Shown one piece after another: positions 52,343 to 62,379 of a DNA stretch of 64,000 nucleotides. The stretch spans positions 1 through 64,000 of the forward strand of contig CAJNDS010002209.1 in the NCBI GenBank assembly GCA_905221605.1, written 5' to 3'. This DNA comes from Symbiodinium natans. Its lineage: Eukaryota; Sar; Dinophyceae; Suessiales; Symbiodiniaceae. Position 1 is the stretch's first letter; the number at the start of each line of letters is the position of its first letter. Made by a program: the position numbers and the translations under genes. The notes beneath the pieces are model-generated. The model was not told the origin of the DNA. It ran no database searches and worked only from the letters and a program-made list of their open reading frames with translations.

Positions 52343-52721
52343 TGAGACACGCACACACGCACACACGCACACACGCACACGCACACGCACGCGCGCGCAC
52401 ACAACCTACACAGCTGAGACAAAGACTCTGCGAGCCCCCAGCTACACCCCAAACACTGTGCCCTATACACCCTCTACACCCTATACACGCTATACACCCT
52501 ATACCTCCTATAAACCCTAAAACCCCTATACGCCCTGTACACCCTAAGCCCTAAAGGGGTCTATAGGGGTTTAGGGATTGGGCATTGGCTCGTTAGGATT
52601 TTCGGCGTTTAGGTATGTGTGTTCTGGTACTGTTCCAGGTTAGACCGTTAGGGCAAGGGGCTTGGAGAGTGGCAAAGGCTTCTAGTTTAGTGTTTAGTGT
52701 TTAGGGTTTTAGCGTTTGGGG

Positions 52722-52838
52722 TTTTAGGACTGGCAACTCAGGATTGTAAGTGGAACCGAACTCTTCCCACCCTCCAACACCTAGCAGGACATGTCGGACA
52801 TGTGCGAGCCCAACACTCACAGCAACGAGACCACGCAC
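52722..52838 (-). CDS. Candidate exon, unknown protein
   Basis: Minus strand VAVSVGLAHVRHVLLGVGGW then EEFGSTYNPELP. Confidence 0.45.
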
Positions 52839-53091
52839 CCCAAAGCCCTGAACCTCAAAGCCCTCAAACCAGACCCACAACCCTAACCCTCCCACCCTAC
52901 TAAAGCGCCACGGAGCTCCCAAACCCCAAAGCCCTAAATGAAACAACTCTAGACCCTAAAGTCCTAAGCCTAAAACTCTGTAGAATTACCCGCCCCCAAG
53001 CACCGCTTCAGATTCCCAACCTCTTTCGGGGTACTTGCAACCCCAAAACACCAAATCCTAAACACTGACTCAAGCCCCCAGCCCCCGTCTT

Positions 53092-53198
53092 CTGTGTTTC
53101 GTTAACGAGAGCCGGGCCATTGCGGGTGCGGGTCCGGCCGTCCCCGTACTGCTGCCAGGTGTTGAACCTCAGTTTACGCAAGATCTTGGGAAGAGATG
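53092..53198 (-). CDS. Candidate exon, basic protein
   Basis: Minus strand PKILRKLRFNTWQQYGDGRT then RTRNGPALVNETQKT, about 36 codons with no stop. Directly downstream of a family J element. Family unknown. Confidence 0.58.
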
Positions 53199-53211
53199 GA
53201 GTTAGAGTGTT

Positions 53212-53428
53212 CCTGGGACTCTCCTTTAGTCGTAACTACCCTTTAATTATAGTAGGTAGAACCCACAAACTGTAGGTATCTTACTATTATCTGCAGTTTC
53301 GTAGCAATTGCCCTTTGAATATAGTAGGTATAACCTGTTAATGGTATAGCAGCATTACAAAATAATAGTTTATTAGACAATGAAATATTATATTTATTCA
53401 GTCAACTGTAGGTAAAGAGAGTCCCAGG
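53212..53428. mobile_element. Introner-like element, family J
   Basis: Ends CCTGGGACTCTCCTTTAGTC and GTAGGTAAAGAGAGTCCCAGG. The inside is AT-rich with two copies of CTTT(A/G)A(A/T)TATAGTAGGTA. Sits between two minus-strand exons. Confidence 0.7.
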
Positions 53429-53431
53429 TCG

Positions 53432-53502
53432 GCTTCGGGCTTGCAAGGGTATGATGGGTTGGGCCTCTCATTGCCGCAACAGCAGTGGCAGCCAGGAGAG
53501 TG
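53432..53502 (-). CDS. Candidate exon between two TIR elements
   Basis: Minus strand MHSPGCHCCCGNERPNPSYP CKPEA; other frames are partly open. Flanked by family J on one side and family G on the other. Confidence 0.38.
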
Positions 53503-53690
53503 CATGGGACTCCCTTCAAAGAACTAAAGGAGGGACCTTAGGGGTTGCTTAGGGGCTACTTAGGTATATAGGGACAATGTACGGTATACATAGGGGTTTT
53601 GTAGGGGAAAGAGATTAAGGGTCCCTTCTTTAGTCTAGGGGTCCCTCCTTACACCCCTTACTGCATGGGACTCCCTTTAACGGAACCCTA
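53503..53690. mobile_element. Introner-like element, family G
   Basis: Ends CATGGGACTCCCTTCAAAG and GCATGGGACTCCCTTTAA are direct copies; inside GGGGCTACTTAGGTATATAGG and GGGTCCCTCCTTACACCCC. Confidence 0.55.
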
Positions 53691-53731
53691 AACCCGTTAA
53701 CGTAGCCCGAAACCCCGAGCCCTGAACTGTA

Positions 53732-53820
53732 CCTGGGGACCCTCTTTACCTCGAGTTTTATGGGTTATACCTACTAAGGTTGTTTTTTACTACTAAACTG
53801 CAGGAAAATTGAGTCCCAGG
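53732..53820. mobile_element. Introner-like element, family J
   Basis: Ends CCTGGGGACCCTCTTTACCTC and GCAGGAAAATTGAGTCCCAGG; TATACCTACTAAGG inside. Directly follows the exon at 53822-53872. Confidence 0.75.
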
Positions 53821-53821
53821 T

Positions 53822-53872
53822 AACCTCCAAAAAAGACATACGGCGTATGGAGCTGCGGGCCGTAAACCCGCA
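53822..53872 (-). CDS. Candidate exon, unknown protein
   Basis: Minus strand VYGPQLHTPYVFFGG, ending against the family J element. Confidence 0.5.
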
Positions 53873-53924
53873 ACCCTAAACCCTAAACCCCAAACCCCAA
53901 ACCCTAAACCCTAAACCCTAAACG

Positions 53925-54012
53925 TGGGTTCGCGGACCGGGAATCTCGTCTAAAGTCGCCTTGGCCCGGCCGGAGCGTCAGGGGCTGATTCCCCTCCTGT
54001 ACATATCCCCGC
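53925..54012 (-). CDS. Candidate exon, unknown protein
   Basis: Minus strand QDRWRGYVQEGNQPLTLRPG then DFRRDSRSANPR. Probably the same gene as 53822-53872 and 53092-53198. Confidence 0.55.
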
Positions 54013-54225
54013 CAGCGATCCTGAATCTGTTGCTACGTTTTCCTTTTTTGTTGGGGGGGGAGGGGGGGTGGCTAAAGTTCACTAAGAAGCCTTGAAGCTT
54101 TGGTTTAGGGTTTAGGGTTTAGGGTTTAGGGTTTAGGGTTTAGGGTTTAGGGTTTAGGGTTTAGGGTTTAGGGTTTAGGGTTTAGGGTTTAGGGTTTAGG
54201 GTTTAACCCTAAAACCCCAAAACTC

Positions 54226-54340
54226 CTCAAAGCCCCAGAAGCCCTGGGACAGCCAGGCGGCAGAAAGATGCCACGAGAGTAGTTCTCCACTGAGGAGACC
54301 TGCCAGCAACTTCCCGCGGAAGACCCACGATGGTCATCCT
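54226..54340 (-). CDS. Candidate exon, frame ambiguous
   Basis: One minus frame starts at ATG 54338: MTIVGLPREVAGRSPQWRTT. The other reads CWQVSSVENYSRGIFLPPGC. If the first is real this could be an initial exon. Confidence 0.42.
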
Positions 54341-54609
54341 AAACCCTATAAACCCTAAACCCTAAACCCTGAACCCTAAACCCTAAACCCTAAACCCTGA
54401 ACCCTAAACCAAAAACCAAAAAACCCTCAACCCTAAATCTTAAACCCTGGACGTAGAGTAGGATGTCGGGGGTTAGGATGTCGGGGTTTGTTAGGACTTA
54501 CAGGATTATAGGGTCTAGGGGCTGCTCTAAACCAGAAGCCCTAAGCCCTAACTTCGGAGGGGATGGTTTGGGGGAGGCCCTAAGTCTAAAGCCCAGACCC
54601 TAGTTACAC

Positions 54610-54797
54610 CCTCATAAGAGTTCAGTTAAACCCTGAATGGAGCTCTGAAGATTTGCAGACTTGACCCCGACAACGACAAAGTCTGAGTATTCTATGCCCG
54701 CTGAAGCCCTCAACCCAATGTTGGTGTAGGTGAGGGCTCCGAAGAAGCGGATACGTTCTTGCATCCTTCTTTCGTGTATAATGGAGGTGCCCAATCA
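54610..54797 (-). CDS. Candidate terminal exon
   Basis: Minus strand GTSIIHERRMQERIRFFGAL then TNIGLRASAGIEYSDFVVVG and a stop after LTELL, about 60 codons. Confidence 0.5.
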
Positions 54798-54892
54798 TCT
54801 GGAAACAGTGCTTTCCAAGGGTGTAGGGCTTGTAGGGTTAGGCCTCCTCGAAACCCTAAACCATATAAACCCTAAACCCGAAACCCTTGACC

Positions 54893-55003
54893 CAGTTGTC
54901 GCATAAGGGCTGGGTTGCCAGCTCATCAGTTTCGTAGTGTCAAGCTTGAGATAAGCCGCGAACGGCGGAACCGCCAGCGGCCTCAGGCCCAAAACTTTCC
55001 AGC
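54893..55003 (-). CDS. Candidate exon, unknown protein
   Basis: Minus strand LRPLAVPPFAAYLKLDTTKL then MSWQPSPYATTG. Confidence 0.5.
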
Positions 55004-55019
55004 ATCATGGCTCCCTTAG

Positions 55020-55232
55020 GAGAGCACGAGCCAGTCGTTCGAGCTTGGAGGCCAACGCATTGTCATTTAGAACGGCTGACCCGGGTGATGAGAGCTGACG
55101 GCCAATAGGGCGCTCATGCCGGAATAGGAAACGTAGGTGAGCGCCAGCTTCCCTGCCTCAGCGTAGGGGCCAACGGTCGAGGCCCGGAGCGACTGAGCGG
55201 ACGCAAGACAGATCTCTCTCTGATTGCGCACC
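55020..55232 (-). CDS. Long candidate exon, Ala/Ser-rich
   Basis: Minus strand REICLASAQSLRASTVGPYA then EAGKLALTYVSYSGMSALLA and VSSHHPG. The frame then switches and NDNALASKLERLARALLR follows (55020-55085), which implies a short intron or a frameshift. Not TTTAGGG-interrupted, unusual for the window. Confidence 0.52.
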
Positions 55233-55519
55233 CTAAACCCGAAAGCCTAACCCTAAACCCCCCAAGCACTCCCTCAACACTTTACCGGCTCGTGGCGGTA
55301 GACTCTCAGCCGCGATCGCCAGGCACCGCACCCTGCAACCCCAACAACCCAACTCTGAGGGTAGTTACATGGTCCCTTAGTACGGGCCCTTACACCCTTC
55401 TACCCTGTACAAATTCAGGGCCCATACATCAGAACCCTTGAAAGGAGGTTAGGGCCCATGTAGCTACGCTTTAATCAACCCGTATCCGAGAACCCTACAA
55501 GTAGGAGCCCTTAGTTTCA

Positions 55520-55592
55520 AGTAGAGGCATCGTCGGCCCCCCCTCGAACGGAGCGTTTAAGTTGACAGTCCCTGAGCTTCACTTGGTTCAGA
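55520..55592 (-). CDS. Candidate exon, unknown protein
   Basis: Minus strand LNQVKLRDCQLKRSVRGGAD DAS then a CTACTTG element end. Confidence 0.48.
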
Positions 55593-55682
55593 GTTTAGGG
55601 TTGAAGGTTTAAGGGGTTAGTGGTTTAGGGGGTTGAAGGTCTAGGGCTTTCCTTGCAAACTCTCGAACTAAGCCTCAACCCA

Positions 55683-55750
55683 TGACCTTCCCCTGTTCGC
55701 TGGCCCACCTTTGCTCGAAGCACATGTGTGACTCGGACCTGGGCAGGCCC
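55683..55750 (-). CDS. Candidate exon, unknown protein
   Basis: Minus strand LPRSESHMCFEQRWASEQGK VMG. Confidence 0.48.
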
Positions 55751-56804
55751 TAAACCCTAAACCCTAAACTCTAAACCTACCCTAAACCTAAACCAAACCC
55801 TATAGACCCTGTAAACCCTACAAACCCTGTAAATCCTATAAACCACAAGCCCTACAAACCCTATGAAATCCTGGTCGAAATCCTATAAACCCCAAGAAAA
55901 CCTATGAAACCCTGCGAAACCTTGCGAAACCTTAGGGGCTACTATAATCCCTATTAAGGACGGTTAGTTTTAAGGGGGAACATCCCAGCCCCTAATGCAA
56001 GAATACCTCAAACCGTGAACCCGAAAACCTCTAGCCTGCTGAACCAAGAGTCTCAAAACCCGAAACCCAAAAAACGCCCCCGCCAAACCCCAACAGAAAC
56101 CCTGAACCCGACCCCCCCCCCCCTATTAACCACAAACCACGAACCACGAACCACAAACCACAAACCCCAAACCCCAAACCCCAAACCCCAAACCCCAAAC
56201 CCTAAACCCCAAACAAAACCCTCAACCCCTTACCCCCAACCCCTAACCCCCAACCCCCCCCCCCCCCCCCCAAAAAAAAAAAGAAGAAAAAGTCTTCACC
56301 CACCCTGGGGAAGAGGCGGGCGCTCGCTTCCCTTCAGGAAGGCGCCAAATCTGCAGAAGCGGTTTAGGGTTTATAGGGTTTAGGGTTTACCGCTGGCGTA
56401 GGGGGTTTCAGGGGTTGCTTGCGAACTCCCAAACCTCGTGTAGGGGCAAGGTAGAGTTCAGGGGTGTCTTTGCTTGGGGCGCCCTGGGGGAATTTGGACG
56501 CCCGGGTGTCGGATGCAGGGTTCAGGCATCAGGGTGTGAGACGATATAGGGGGTAAGAGTTCAAGGAAAGGCCCGAAACCCTAAACCCTAAACCCTAAAC
56601 CCTAAACCCTAAACCCTAAAGTTCGCGCCTAAGGGTTGATCGTGCTCGGGCCTGCGAGACTATGGGGCGGGGGGAGGGGGGGGGAGGGGGGGGGAGGGAG
56701 GGGGATCTACTTCGGGGGTATACAGCTTAACTATGAGGCTTCTGGATTGTTCTCTATCCTCTCTTCGGTTTGGGATTTGGGGTTTAGGGTTTAGGGTTTA
56801 GGGT

Positions 56805-56890
56805 TTAGGGTAGATCCTCTCTTCTCTTTGCTGTTGTCCTCTTCGAAAATGTAAGATCTCCTTTCGCAACCTGGCAGAGCATGCATGACC
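56805..56890 (-). CDS. Candidate exon, frame ambiguous
   Basis: Minus frames RSCMLCQVAKGDLTFSKRTT and CSARLRKEILHFRRGQQQRE are both open. Confidence 0.35.
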
Positions 56891-56944
56891 GGGTACCTTG
56901 AGTTGTTCAAGAGACCACGGCCTTGGGCCCCGAAGCCCAAACTC

Positions 56945-57042
56945 TAAGGGTCCATGTACCTTCTGATAATAATAATAATAATAGTTCTTATTATTATATA
57001 CTTAGGCCCCAAAGTCCGTATATAAGGTACATGGACCCTTAG
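56945..57042. mobile_element. Introner-like element, family F
   Basis: Inverted ends TAAGGGTCCATGTACCTTC and AAGGTACATGGACCCTTAG around (ATA)n and TTAGGCCCCAAAGT. Copies at 57506 and 58496. Confidence 0.75.
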
Positions 57043-57252
57043 GGAGATGCACAAGCAGCATGACAGCGCTGGCACTCTATGTCGACAGCGAAAACGCATG
57101 CCACAAGTGATGCAAGTTTGTACTGTCCTTTCTATAGGAACCCCGCTAGCCATCGAGGTCATCACGCCACCCTAAACCCTAAACCAGAGACGACCTTCAG
57201 CGACAGTACGAACGATCTGTGAATTCCGGACGCGTGGCCGCAGGCAACTACT
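57043..57252 (-). CDS. Two candidate exons, Cys-rich
   Basis: Minus strand RPRVRNSQIVRTVAEGRLW (57187-57252), then SMASGVPIERTVQTCITCGM and RCRHRVPALSCCLCISL (57043-57172) up to the family F end. Confidence 0.42.
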
Positions 57253-57301
57253 ATGCTAAACCCTAAACCCTATAAACCCTAAACCCTAAAACCCATGCCG
57301 T

Positions 57302-57420
57302 TTGCTTCGACTGCAGCACGCATAAAAAGTCACCATAAATTCGGCCGTTGTGCGGCCTAAGAATCCTTGCATCGCTCCTTGGCTGCTGCAGTTCCTGCCT
57401 CGGTTCCTGTGCCTGTTGGG
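57302..57420 (-). CDS. Candidate exon, copy 1 of a repeated exon
   Basis: Minus strand PRQELQQPRSDARILRPHNG then RIYGDFLCVLQSKQT. The C-terminal half resembles the exon at 58396-58494. Confidence 0.5.
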
Positions 57421-57589
57421 GTTTAGGTTTAGGGTTTAGGGTTTAGGGTTTAGGGTTTAGCGTTTAGGGTTTAGGGTTCAGGGTTTAGGGTTAACACCAT
57501 CCAACCCTAAGGGTCCATGTACCCACATAGGACATATTTGGGCCCTAAAGCTACTGTGTAGGAACCCTTTTGAGGCCCAAGTCTATACA

Positions 57590-57845
57590 TGGAAACGTGG
57601 CCCTTTGGGCAAACAAACACACTGGTCCAAGGAAAATCCGAGCGAACAACAAGCATATCGAAACGTAGGCTGCAGCTAGGACTGAAGAACACAAACGCTC
57701 TGCAAATAAACAGCCACAGTGACAAACACAGGGGTATGTGCCAGTAGGTGCACAAACAGTCTCTTCAGCGCACCATTGCAAACAACAATGCGCTGCAGCT
57801 GGGGCAAACGGCCAGCTAATCACCCTTCACAGTACATTTAAGCCC
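57590..57845 (-). CDS. Weak candidate exon, Cys-rich
   Basis: Minus strand open for about 85 codons with PTGTYPCVCHCGCLFAERLC; the plus strand is open too. Uncertain. Confidence 0.25.
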
Positions 57846-57851
57846 CCTTGA

Positions 57852-57920
57852 GCTGCGAGTATTCGAAATGTGTCTTCAACTTGCTTTTTGCGTTGAAGTA
57901 GATCTTAGAAGCTTGGAGAG
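57852..57920 (-). CDS. Candidate exon, unknown protein
   Basis: Minus strand ASKIYFNAKSKLKTHFEYSQ LKGA then a stop. Confidence 0.48.
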
Positions 57921-58074
57921 AGGGTGGGAGGGAGGGCGAGGGGATGGGGGAGGGGGATGGTGGAGGGGGCAGGGGGGAGGGGAGGCGGAGGCGGAGGGAG
58001 GGGGGGAAAGGGAGGGGGAGGGAGAGGGAAGGGGAGCCACATTTTTTTTGTTGAATCTAAACCCTCAACCCTAA

Positions 58075-58220
58075 ACGCAACACTGTAAATCTTGGGTTGT
58101 TTGCGCCTCACAGCCACAACTGGCACACCTGCCCTCAATGGCGACGCGCATGCTGCTTCAATAATTGTAATTACAACGGGGTTTTGTAGGTGGATTTCAT
58201 GACGTGATTTTTTGTACAAG
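58075..58220 (-). CDS. Candidate exon, unknown protein
   Basis: Minus strand RHEIHLQNPVVITIIEAACA then SPLRAGVPVVAVRRKQPKIY, about 47 codons. Family unknown. Confidence 0.55.
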
Positions 58221-58395
58221 GATTGTAAGTGGACGATATGGGTCTCTCTTTAACCGTAAACCCTAAACCCTAAACTCCCTAAACCCTAAACCCTAAACCC
58301 TGAACCCTAAACTCCCTAAACCCTAAACTCCCTAAACCCTAAACTCCCTAAACCCTAAACCCTAAAACCTAAACCCTTTTGGGCTCCTGTACTAC

Positions 58396-58494
58396 TATGA
58401 CTCGCGCAGTAGTACTGGAAAAGCAGCGCATGCATGCTCTGACTGCAGCTCGCACAAAGAGACGCATCGAATTCGGCCCTGCGGCCGTAGAACC
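58396..58494 (-). CDS. Candidate exon, copy 2 of a repeated exon
   Basis: Minus strand VLRPQGRIRCVSLCELQSEH then ACAAFPVLLRES. Compare ILRPHNGRIYGDFLCVLQSK at 57302-57420. Followed by a family F element in both cases. Confidence 0.5.
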
Positions 58495-58495
58495 C

Positions 58496-58606
58496 CCCTA
58501 AGGGTCCATGCCAGGTACCTTAAGGTTTAGGGTTTAGGGTTTAGGGTTAGGGTTCTATATACTTGGGCCCTTTTTGCTACTATGTCGTAGGCTACATGGA
58601 CCCTCT
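58496..58606. mobile_element. Family F element containing TTTAGGG units
   Basis: Ends TAAGGGTCCATGCCAGGTAC and GGCTACATGGACCCTCTGG; four TTTAGGG-like units inside. Confidence 0.7.
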
Positions 58607-58675
58607 GGGTCCTGCATTGGATTGCATTGCCCTGCTGCACCTCCCGCCTCTGCTCCCGACAAAGCGCCGGGCTTT

Positions 58676-61441
58676 TCAGTCTAACTCGAAGGCTTCGCAG
58701 GCGAAGAGCATGGGCCTGAAAAAGTCGTTCTTGATGCGCCCGGCGTCCTTCTCGAAGTACTTGGCAAAGTTCGCCTTATAGCCCTGCGTCACCGCAGGAA
58801 CCACCTCCTTAGGGACTCATCAAGGCCCAAAGAGCAAATAGTTGAACTCTGGGTACATGATTCCCAGCTCTACTATTTGCTTAAGACCCCCAGACATGAA
58901 ATTACTCATCCCTATATTTGCCCATATAAGGAAGAATCTATTTTCTTGTTTGGGGAGTTCTTAAGCAAATAGTAAGAGTTTCCTGACATCCAGTACGTAC
59001 CTCATTGACATCGCAGCCTAAATTTAAACGCCCAAAAAAACCCTATAAGCCCTAACTGTCATAGAGGGCCTGTCGCAAGGTACCGGGTTATGATAAGCCT
59101 CTAACACCTCCCTCCCCCCCCCCCCCAAACCCTAAACCCCAAACTCTAAGGCTTCCACCCCAAGCTAACGCCCTAACCCCTAAACCCATACACCTCATAC
59201 CCCTACATGGTACACTGTACGGAGCGTTCTGAAGCCTAAACCCTACACTCCTTGGAAATCCTGAGCAGCATAGAGGTTTTGTAGGGTGTGTAGGGCTTGT
59301 GGAGTTTGCAGGGATTGCAGGGTTTGTAGCATTTTTGTTGGGTACCCTTTTAAAGAATCCTGTAATAAAGTTTATGATATTTTCAGATATGTTTTGGGGT
59401 ACCCCCCCCCCCATTTTTGGTGTTTGTAATGTTTGTAGGGTTTAGGGTTGAGGGCCCAGGCACCAGGATCTTCTTCGAGTGGTAACGGTTCAGCTGGCGC
59501 CCGTGGAAGGCCAACGCAAACGCCCGAGCCGCACGAGAGGATGTGAAGTTGATGAAGGCCTACTTGGAGGTTCATGGGTACCTATGACCCCAAGTATAAG
59601 TCTACTTACAGCCTACTTAGAGGACTTAGATGGGTACTTATGACCCCAAGTATAAGTCTACTTACAGCCTACTTAGAGGACTTAGGGGAATACTTTTTTT
59701 TCTACTTCTTGCCTACTTAGAGGACTTAGGGGGGCTTATAAGTATGTACCGTTATAATTGGGGTTAGAAGTATCCATGAACCTCGCCCAAAAAGACTTAG
59801 GAGGTACACAAGGGATCTTAGACATGCTTTAGCCACTAAACCCTAAAGCCCAAACCCTAAACCCTTAAACCCTGACAGGGGAACTATCGGGATCCAAGAG
59901 GCATATCCGCGATTTCGCTTGCTCGAGAAGTCCATGGGGAGGTAGAAGAAATCCTGGGTTTAGGGTTTAGGGTTTAGGGTTTAGGGTTTAGGGTTTAGGG
60001 TTTAGGGACCGGGGAACCCTGGAAAGTTCTTCAGGATAAGCTGTAGCCCTACCCTAAACCTTAAACCCCAAACTCTAAACCCAAAAACCCTAAACCCAAA
60101 AAGCCCAAATCCTAGACCCTAAACCCTGAATCTGTATAAGGGGGAACAGCAAATCTCCTCCCAAGATCCTGCCTAGAATCGAACATTTGGTCGAATCCGG
60201 CGCTGATGACATCGTGCAACATTTCCTCGCAGGTATATCGGTTGGGGATGTTGCGGAGCATGATGGTCGTCTTGCCGTCTTCCTTGGTAGCCCAGTACAC
60301 AATAGTGTGACAAGTGCACCTTTTTTTGGTTGCTTACTTTGCAAGGGAACCTTGAACCCTAAACCCTAAACCCTAAGCCCTAAACCCTAAACCCTAAACC
60401 CTAAACCCTACACCGAAAAAAGGAAAAATGGGCACCACTGGGCGAGCAAGCATCAAAGAGGCTGGCCACCCGCTGCGCGTCCATGGTGATGGGCTGCTGC
60501 AGCGTCTGCTCCGGGTTTCCGGCGCGTCCTTCGCCAGGTTTTAAGGTTTAGGGTTTAGGGCTAGACTCAGGAGTAACCGAGGAATAAGAAGGGTGCCCTT
60601 TTTGGCTTTAAGGGGATTATAAGGGACCCTAAAGCCCTAAACCCTGAACCCTAAACCCAAAAAAAAGGAAACAAGGGCCTACTCCGGGTCCTTGTAGCCC
60701 TAAACCCTAAACCCTAAACCCTAAACCCTAAACCCTAAACCCTAAACCCTAAACCCTCTCTGGGTCCTTGTTGATCCTGCTGAACCAAGCCAGGAGCTAA
60801 GGCCTTACGCCAGTTGCACTGTCGAGTCTCCTCTGAAGGGCTGACTCCGAAGTTGGGTTTAGGGTTTAGGGTTTAGGGTTTAGGGTTTAGGGTTTAGGGT
60901 TTAGGGTTTAGGTTTAGGGTTTAGGGCTTGCCCGACCTTCGAATGTTGGAATTTCGGAGCATCCGGTGGCTGCAGGAAAGGGTCCAAGAGCAGCTGAGGT
61001 TTTGTCTTGGTGACAGCCTCCACGGGAACTGCAACGTTAACGACCGCGTAGCCTGCTGGCTGTGGCAGTTGAGGCGCCTTAGCACACTCGCAAGGATACA
61101 TTGAGCTCGGCGACATAGCCAAGGCCGTCTCCTGAAAGGGCGCCACCGCATAGTGATCCATGTAGCCGTGCGACGGCTGTGCGGCAAACACGGGCGCAGA
61201 GAGTATGGGCTGGCAGGAAGGCTGGCAGTCCTTATCAGTAGCCCCAGTGACCATACTACAACAAGGGCAGCCTTCTTTTGCGTGCAAGCTATATGAAAAA
61301 AAGGAGCCCCCTAGAACCCCCCAAACAAAAGGGCAAAAGGCTACCGCTGGGCTACCAAGATTCGGAAGGCTGCCACGCAGCTTCCGTCAACCTTCCCAGG
61401 AGGTGCGGTACTGGCTCCGCATACTCCGGGTTCTGGGTCAT
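58676..61441 (-). CDS. Mei2-like RNA-binding protein, 8 exons, 302 residues
   Basis: Complete minus-strand model. Exons: 61441-61364, 61230-60937, 60845-60767, 60528-60452, 60282-60181, 59953-59903, 59559-59464, 58807-58676. The ATG lies in GCCGCCATGAC and the stop is TGA at 58678-58676. Residues about 177-285 form the C-terminal RRM of the Mei2 family (Pfam RRM_2): TTIMLRNIPNRYTCEEMLHD, then DFFYLPMDFSSKRNRGY, then AFINFTSSRAARAFALAFHG, then EVVPAVTQGYKANFAKYF. The first 176 residues are Pro/Gln/Ala-rich without a recognised domain, so only one RRM is present, as in plant terminal-ear types. All introns are phase 0 except the third (phase 1). Donors are GT, GC or GA (one, after exon 2, is ambiguous). 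Family members bind RNA and act in meiotic or developmental control; the role here is unknown. Confidence 0.85.
58808..58990. mobile_element. TIR-like element in the last Mei2-like intron
   Basis: Starts CTTAGGGACTCATCAAGGCCC. It contains AGAGCAAATAGTTGAACTC and CTACTATTTGCTTAAGACC and, further on, TTCTTAAGCAAATAGTAAGAG, inverted copies of one motif. Its left end supplies the acceptor CTAAG of exon 8. Confidence 0.6.
59561..59793. mobile_element. Family A element forming a Mei2-like intron, with internal duplication
   Basis: End CTACTTGGAGGTTCATGGGTA abuts exon 7 and supplies its AG acceptor. The core ATGACCCCAAGTATAAGTCT to GAGGACTTAG is repeated in tandem, with a third partial copy. The far end GTATCCATGAACCTC is diverged. 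The intron starts GCCT and exon 7 starts GCCT. Confidence 0.85.
60283..60451. mobile_element. Family B element forming a whole Mei2-like intron
   Basis: Exon 4 ends GAT, the intron runs GC...AG, and exon 5 starts GAA. The TIRs CTTGGTAGCCCAGTA and CACTGGGCGAGCAAG reach to within one base of both splice sites. A CCCTAAA array lies inside. Confidence 0.85.
60561..60695. mobile_element. Family E element in a Mei2-like intron
   Basis: Ends CTAGACTCAGGAGTAACCG and GGGCCTACTCCGGGTCC. The adjoining array (60696-60761) is flanked by GGGTCCTTGT at 60686-60695 and 60762-60771, a 10-bp duplication that spans the donor of exon 3. Confidence 0.8.
61231..61363. mobile_element. Family B element forming the first Mei2-like intron
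   Basis: Ends CTTATCAGTAGCCCCAGTGAC and CCGCTGGGCTACCAAG. It fills the 133-nt intron; donor GA and acceptor AAG, with GA at the start of both intron and exon 2. Confidence 0.8.
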
Positions 61442-61659
61442 GGCGGCTAAGTTGGAGAGAAAGAGCAACCAGGATTCAAGGAAGCAGCTTTGGGAGACTC
61501 GAGCCCAGATGAGTGAAGGCTTTTCATGGGGACGTTTGAACCCTACACCCTAAATCCTAAACCTTAACCCTAAATCCTAACCCCAAAACCCTTAACCCTA
61601 AATCCTAAACCCTTAACCCCCCCCCCGCCCCACGCCAGCTGAGCCTTAACAAAAACCTC

Positions 61660-61797
61660 CCTACTGGGAGGTTCAGGGTACACATAACCCCAATTAGAAC
61701 TGCACTTATAAGCACCCGAAGTCCGTTAAGTCCTCTAAGTAGGTTGTAACTAGACTTGTACATGGGGTGATGAGTCATAAGTACCCATGAACCTTCT
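61660..61797. mobile_element. Introner-like element, family A
   Basis: Ends CTACTGGGAGGTTCAGGGTAC and AAGTACCCATGAACCTTCTC; core CCCCAATTAGAACTGCACTTAT. Upstream of the Mei2-like start. Confidence 0.7.
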
Positions 61798-62016
61798 CTG
61801 GACCCCGACTCCACGATCTCTCTGAGCCCTGACCCCAAGAAAAGCCCCCTAAAATTACCCAAGCCCGAATGGGTTTTGGGTTTAGGGTTAGGGTTTAGGG
61901 TTTAGGTTGCGGGTTTATCCTAGCTAGTCCGGGTCCGAGCACAATTGCCTGAGAAAGGGGCCGGGTCTCATGCGCACGTGAAGGCTCATGGGTAGAAAGT
62001 GAGAGAGATGTCTATG

Positions 62017-62019
<3 letters not shown>

Positions 62020-62056
<37 letters not shown>

Positions 62057-62102
62057 GTATATACATATATTATATATGTATATATATATATATATATATA
62101 GA
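62020..62102. repeat. (TA)n microsatellite
   Basis: TATATA/TATACATA runs over about 80 bp, no coding signal. Confidence 0.9.
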
Positions 62103-62379
62103 TTATGGTCATTTCTCAAAATATGGTCCCGGTTGGGCTATTGTGTATATATACACGACCATACATATAGTCGGCCAGACAGACGTAACTTGTTAACTAC
62201 CCACAATCGGCAGGCGGCTTAGGGCTTAGGGTTTAGGGTCAGCTTTAGAGGTGAAAAAAACACGGTTGCCCTACTGATAACCTACCTACCCCCCCCCCCC
62301 CCCCCCCGCCCCTCGGATCCTCCACCCCACCCACCCACCTCACCCGACCCCAAACCCCAAACCCCAAACCAGTTCTCAC

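Noticed and set aside
57868-58219. Gly/Glu-rich and Pro-rich frames
   Set aside because: Translation of a GGAGGG purine tract at 57920-58045; only the flanks were kept as exons.
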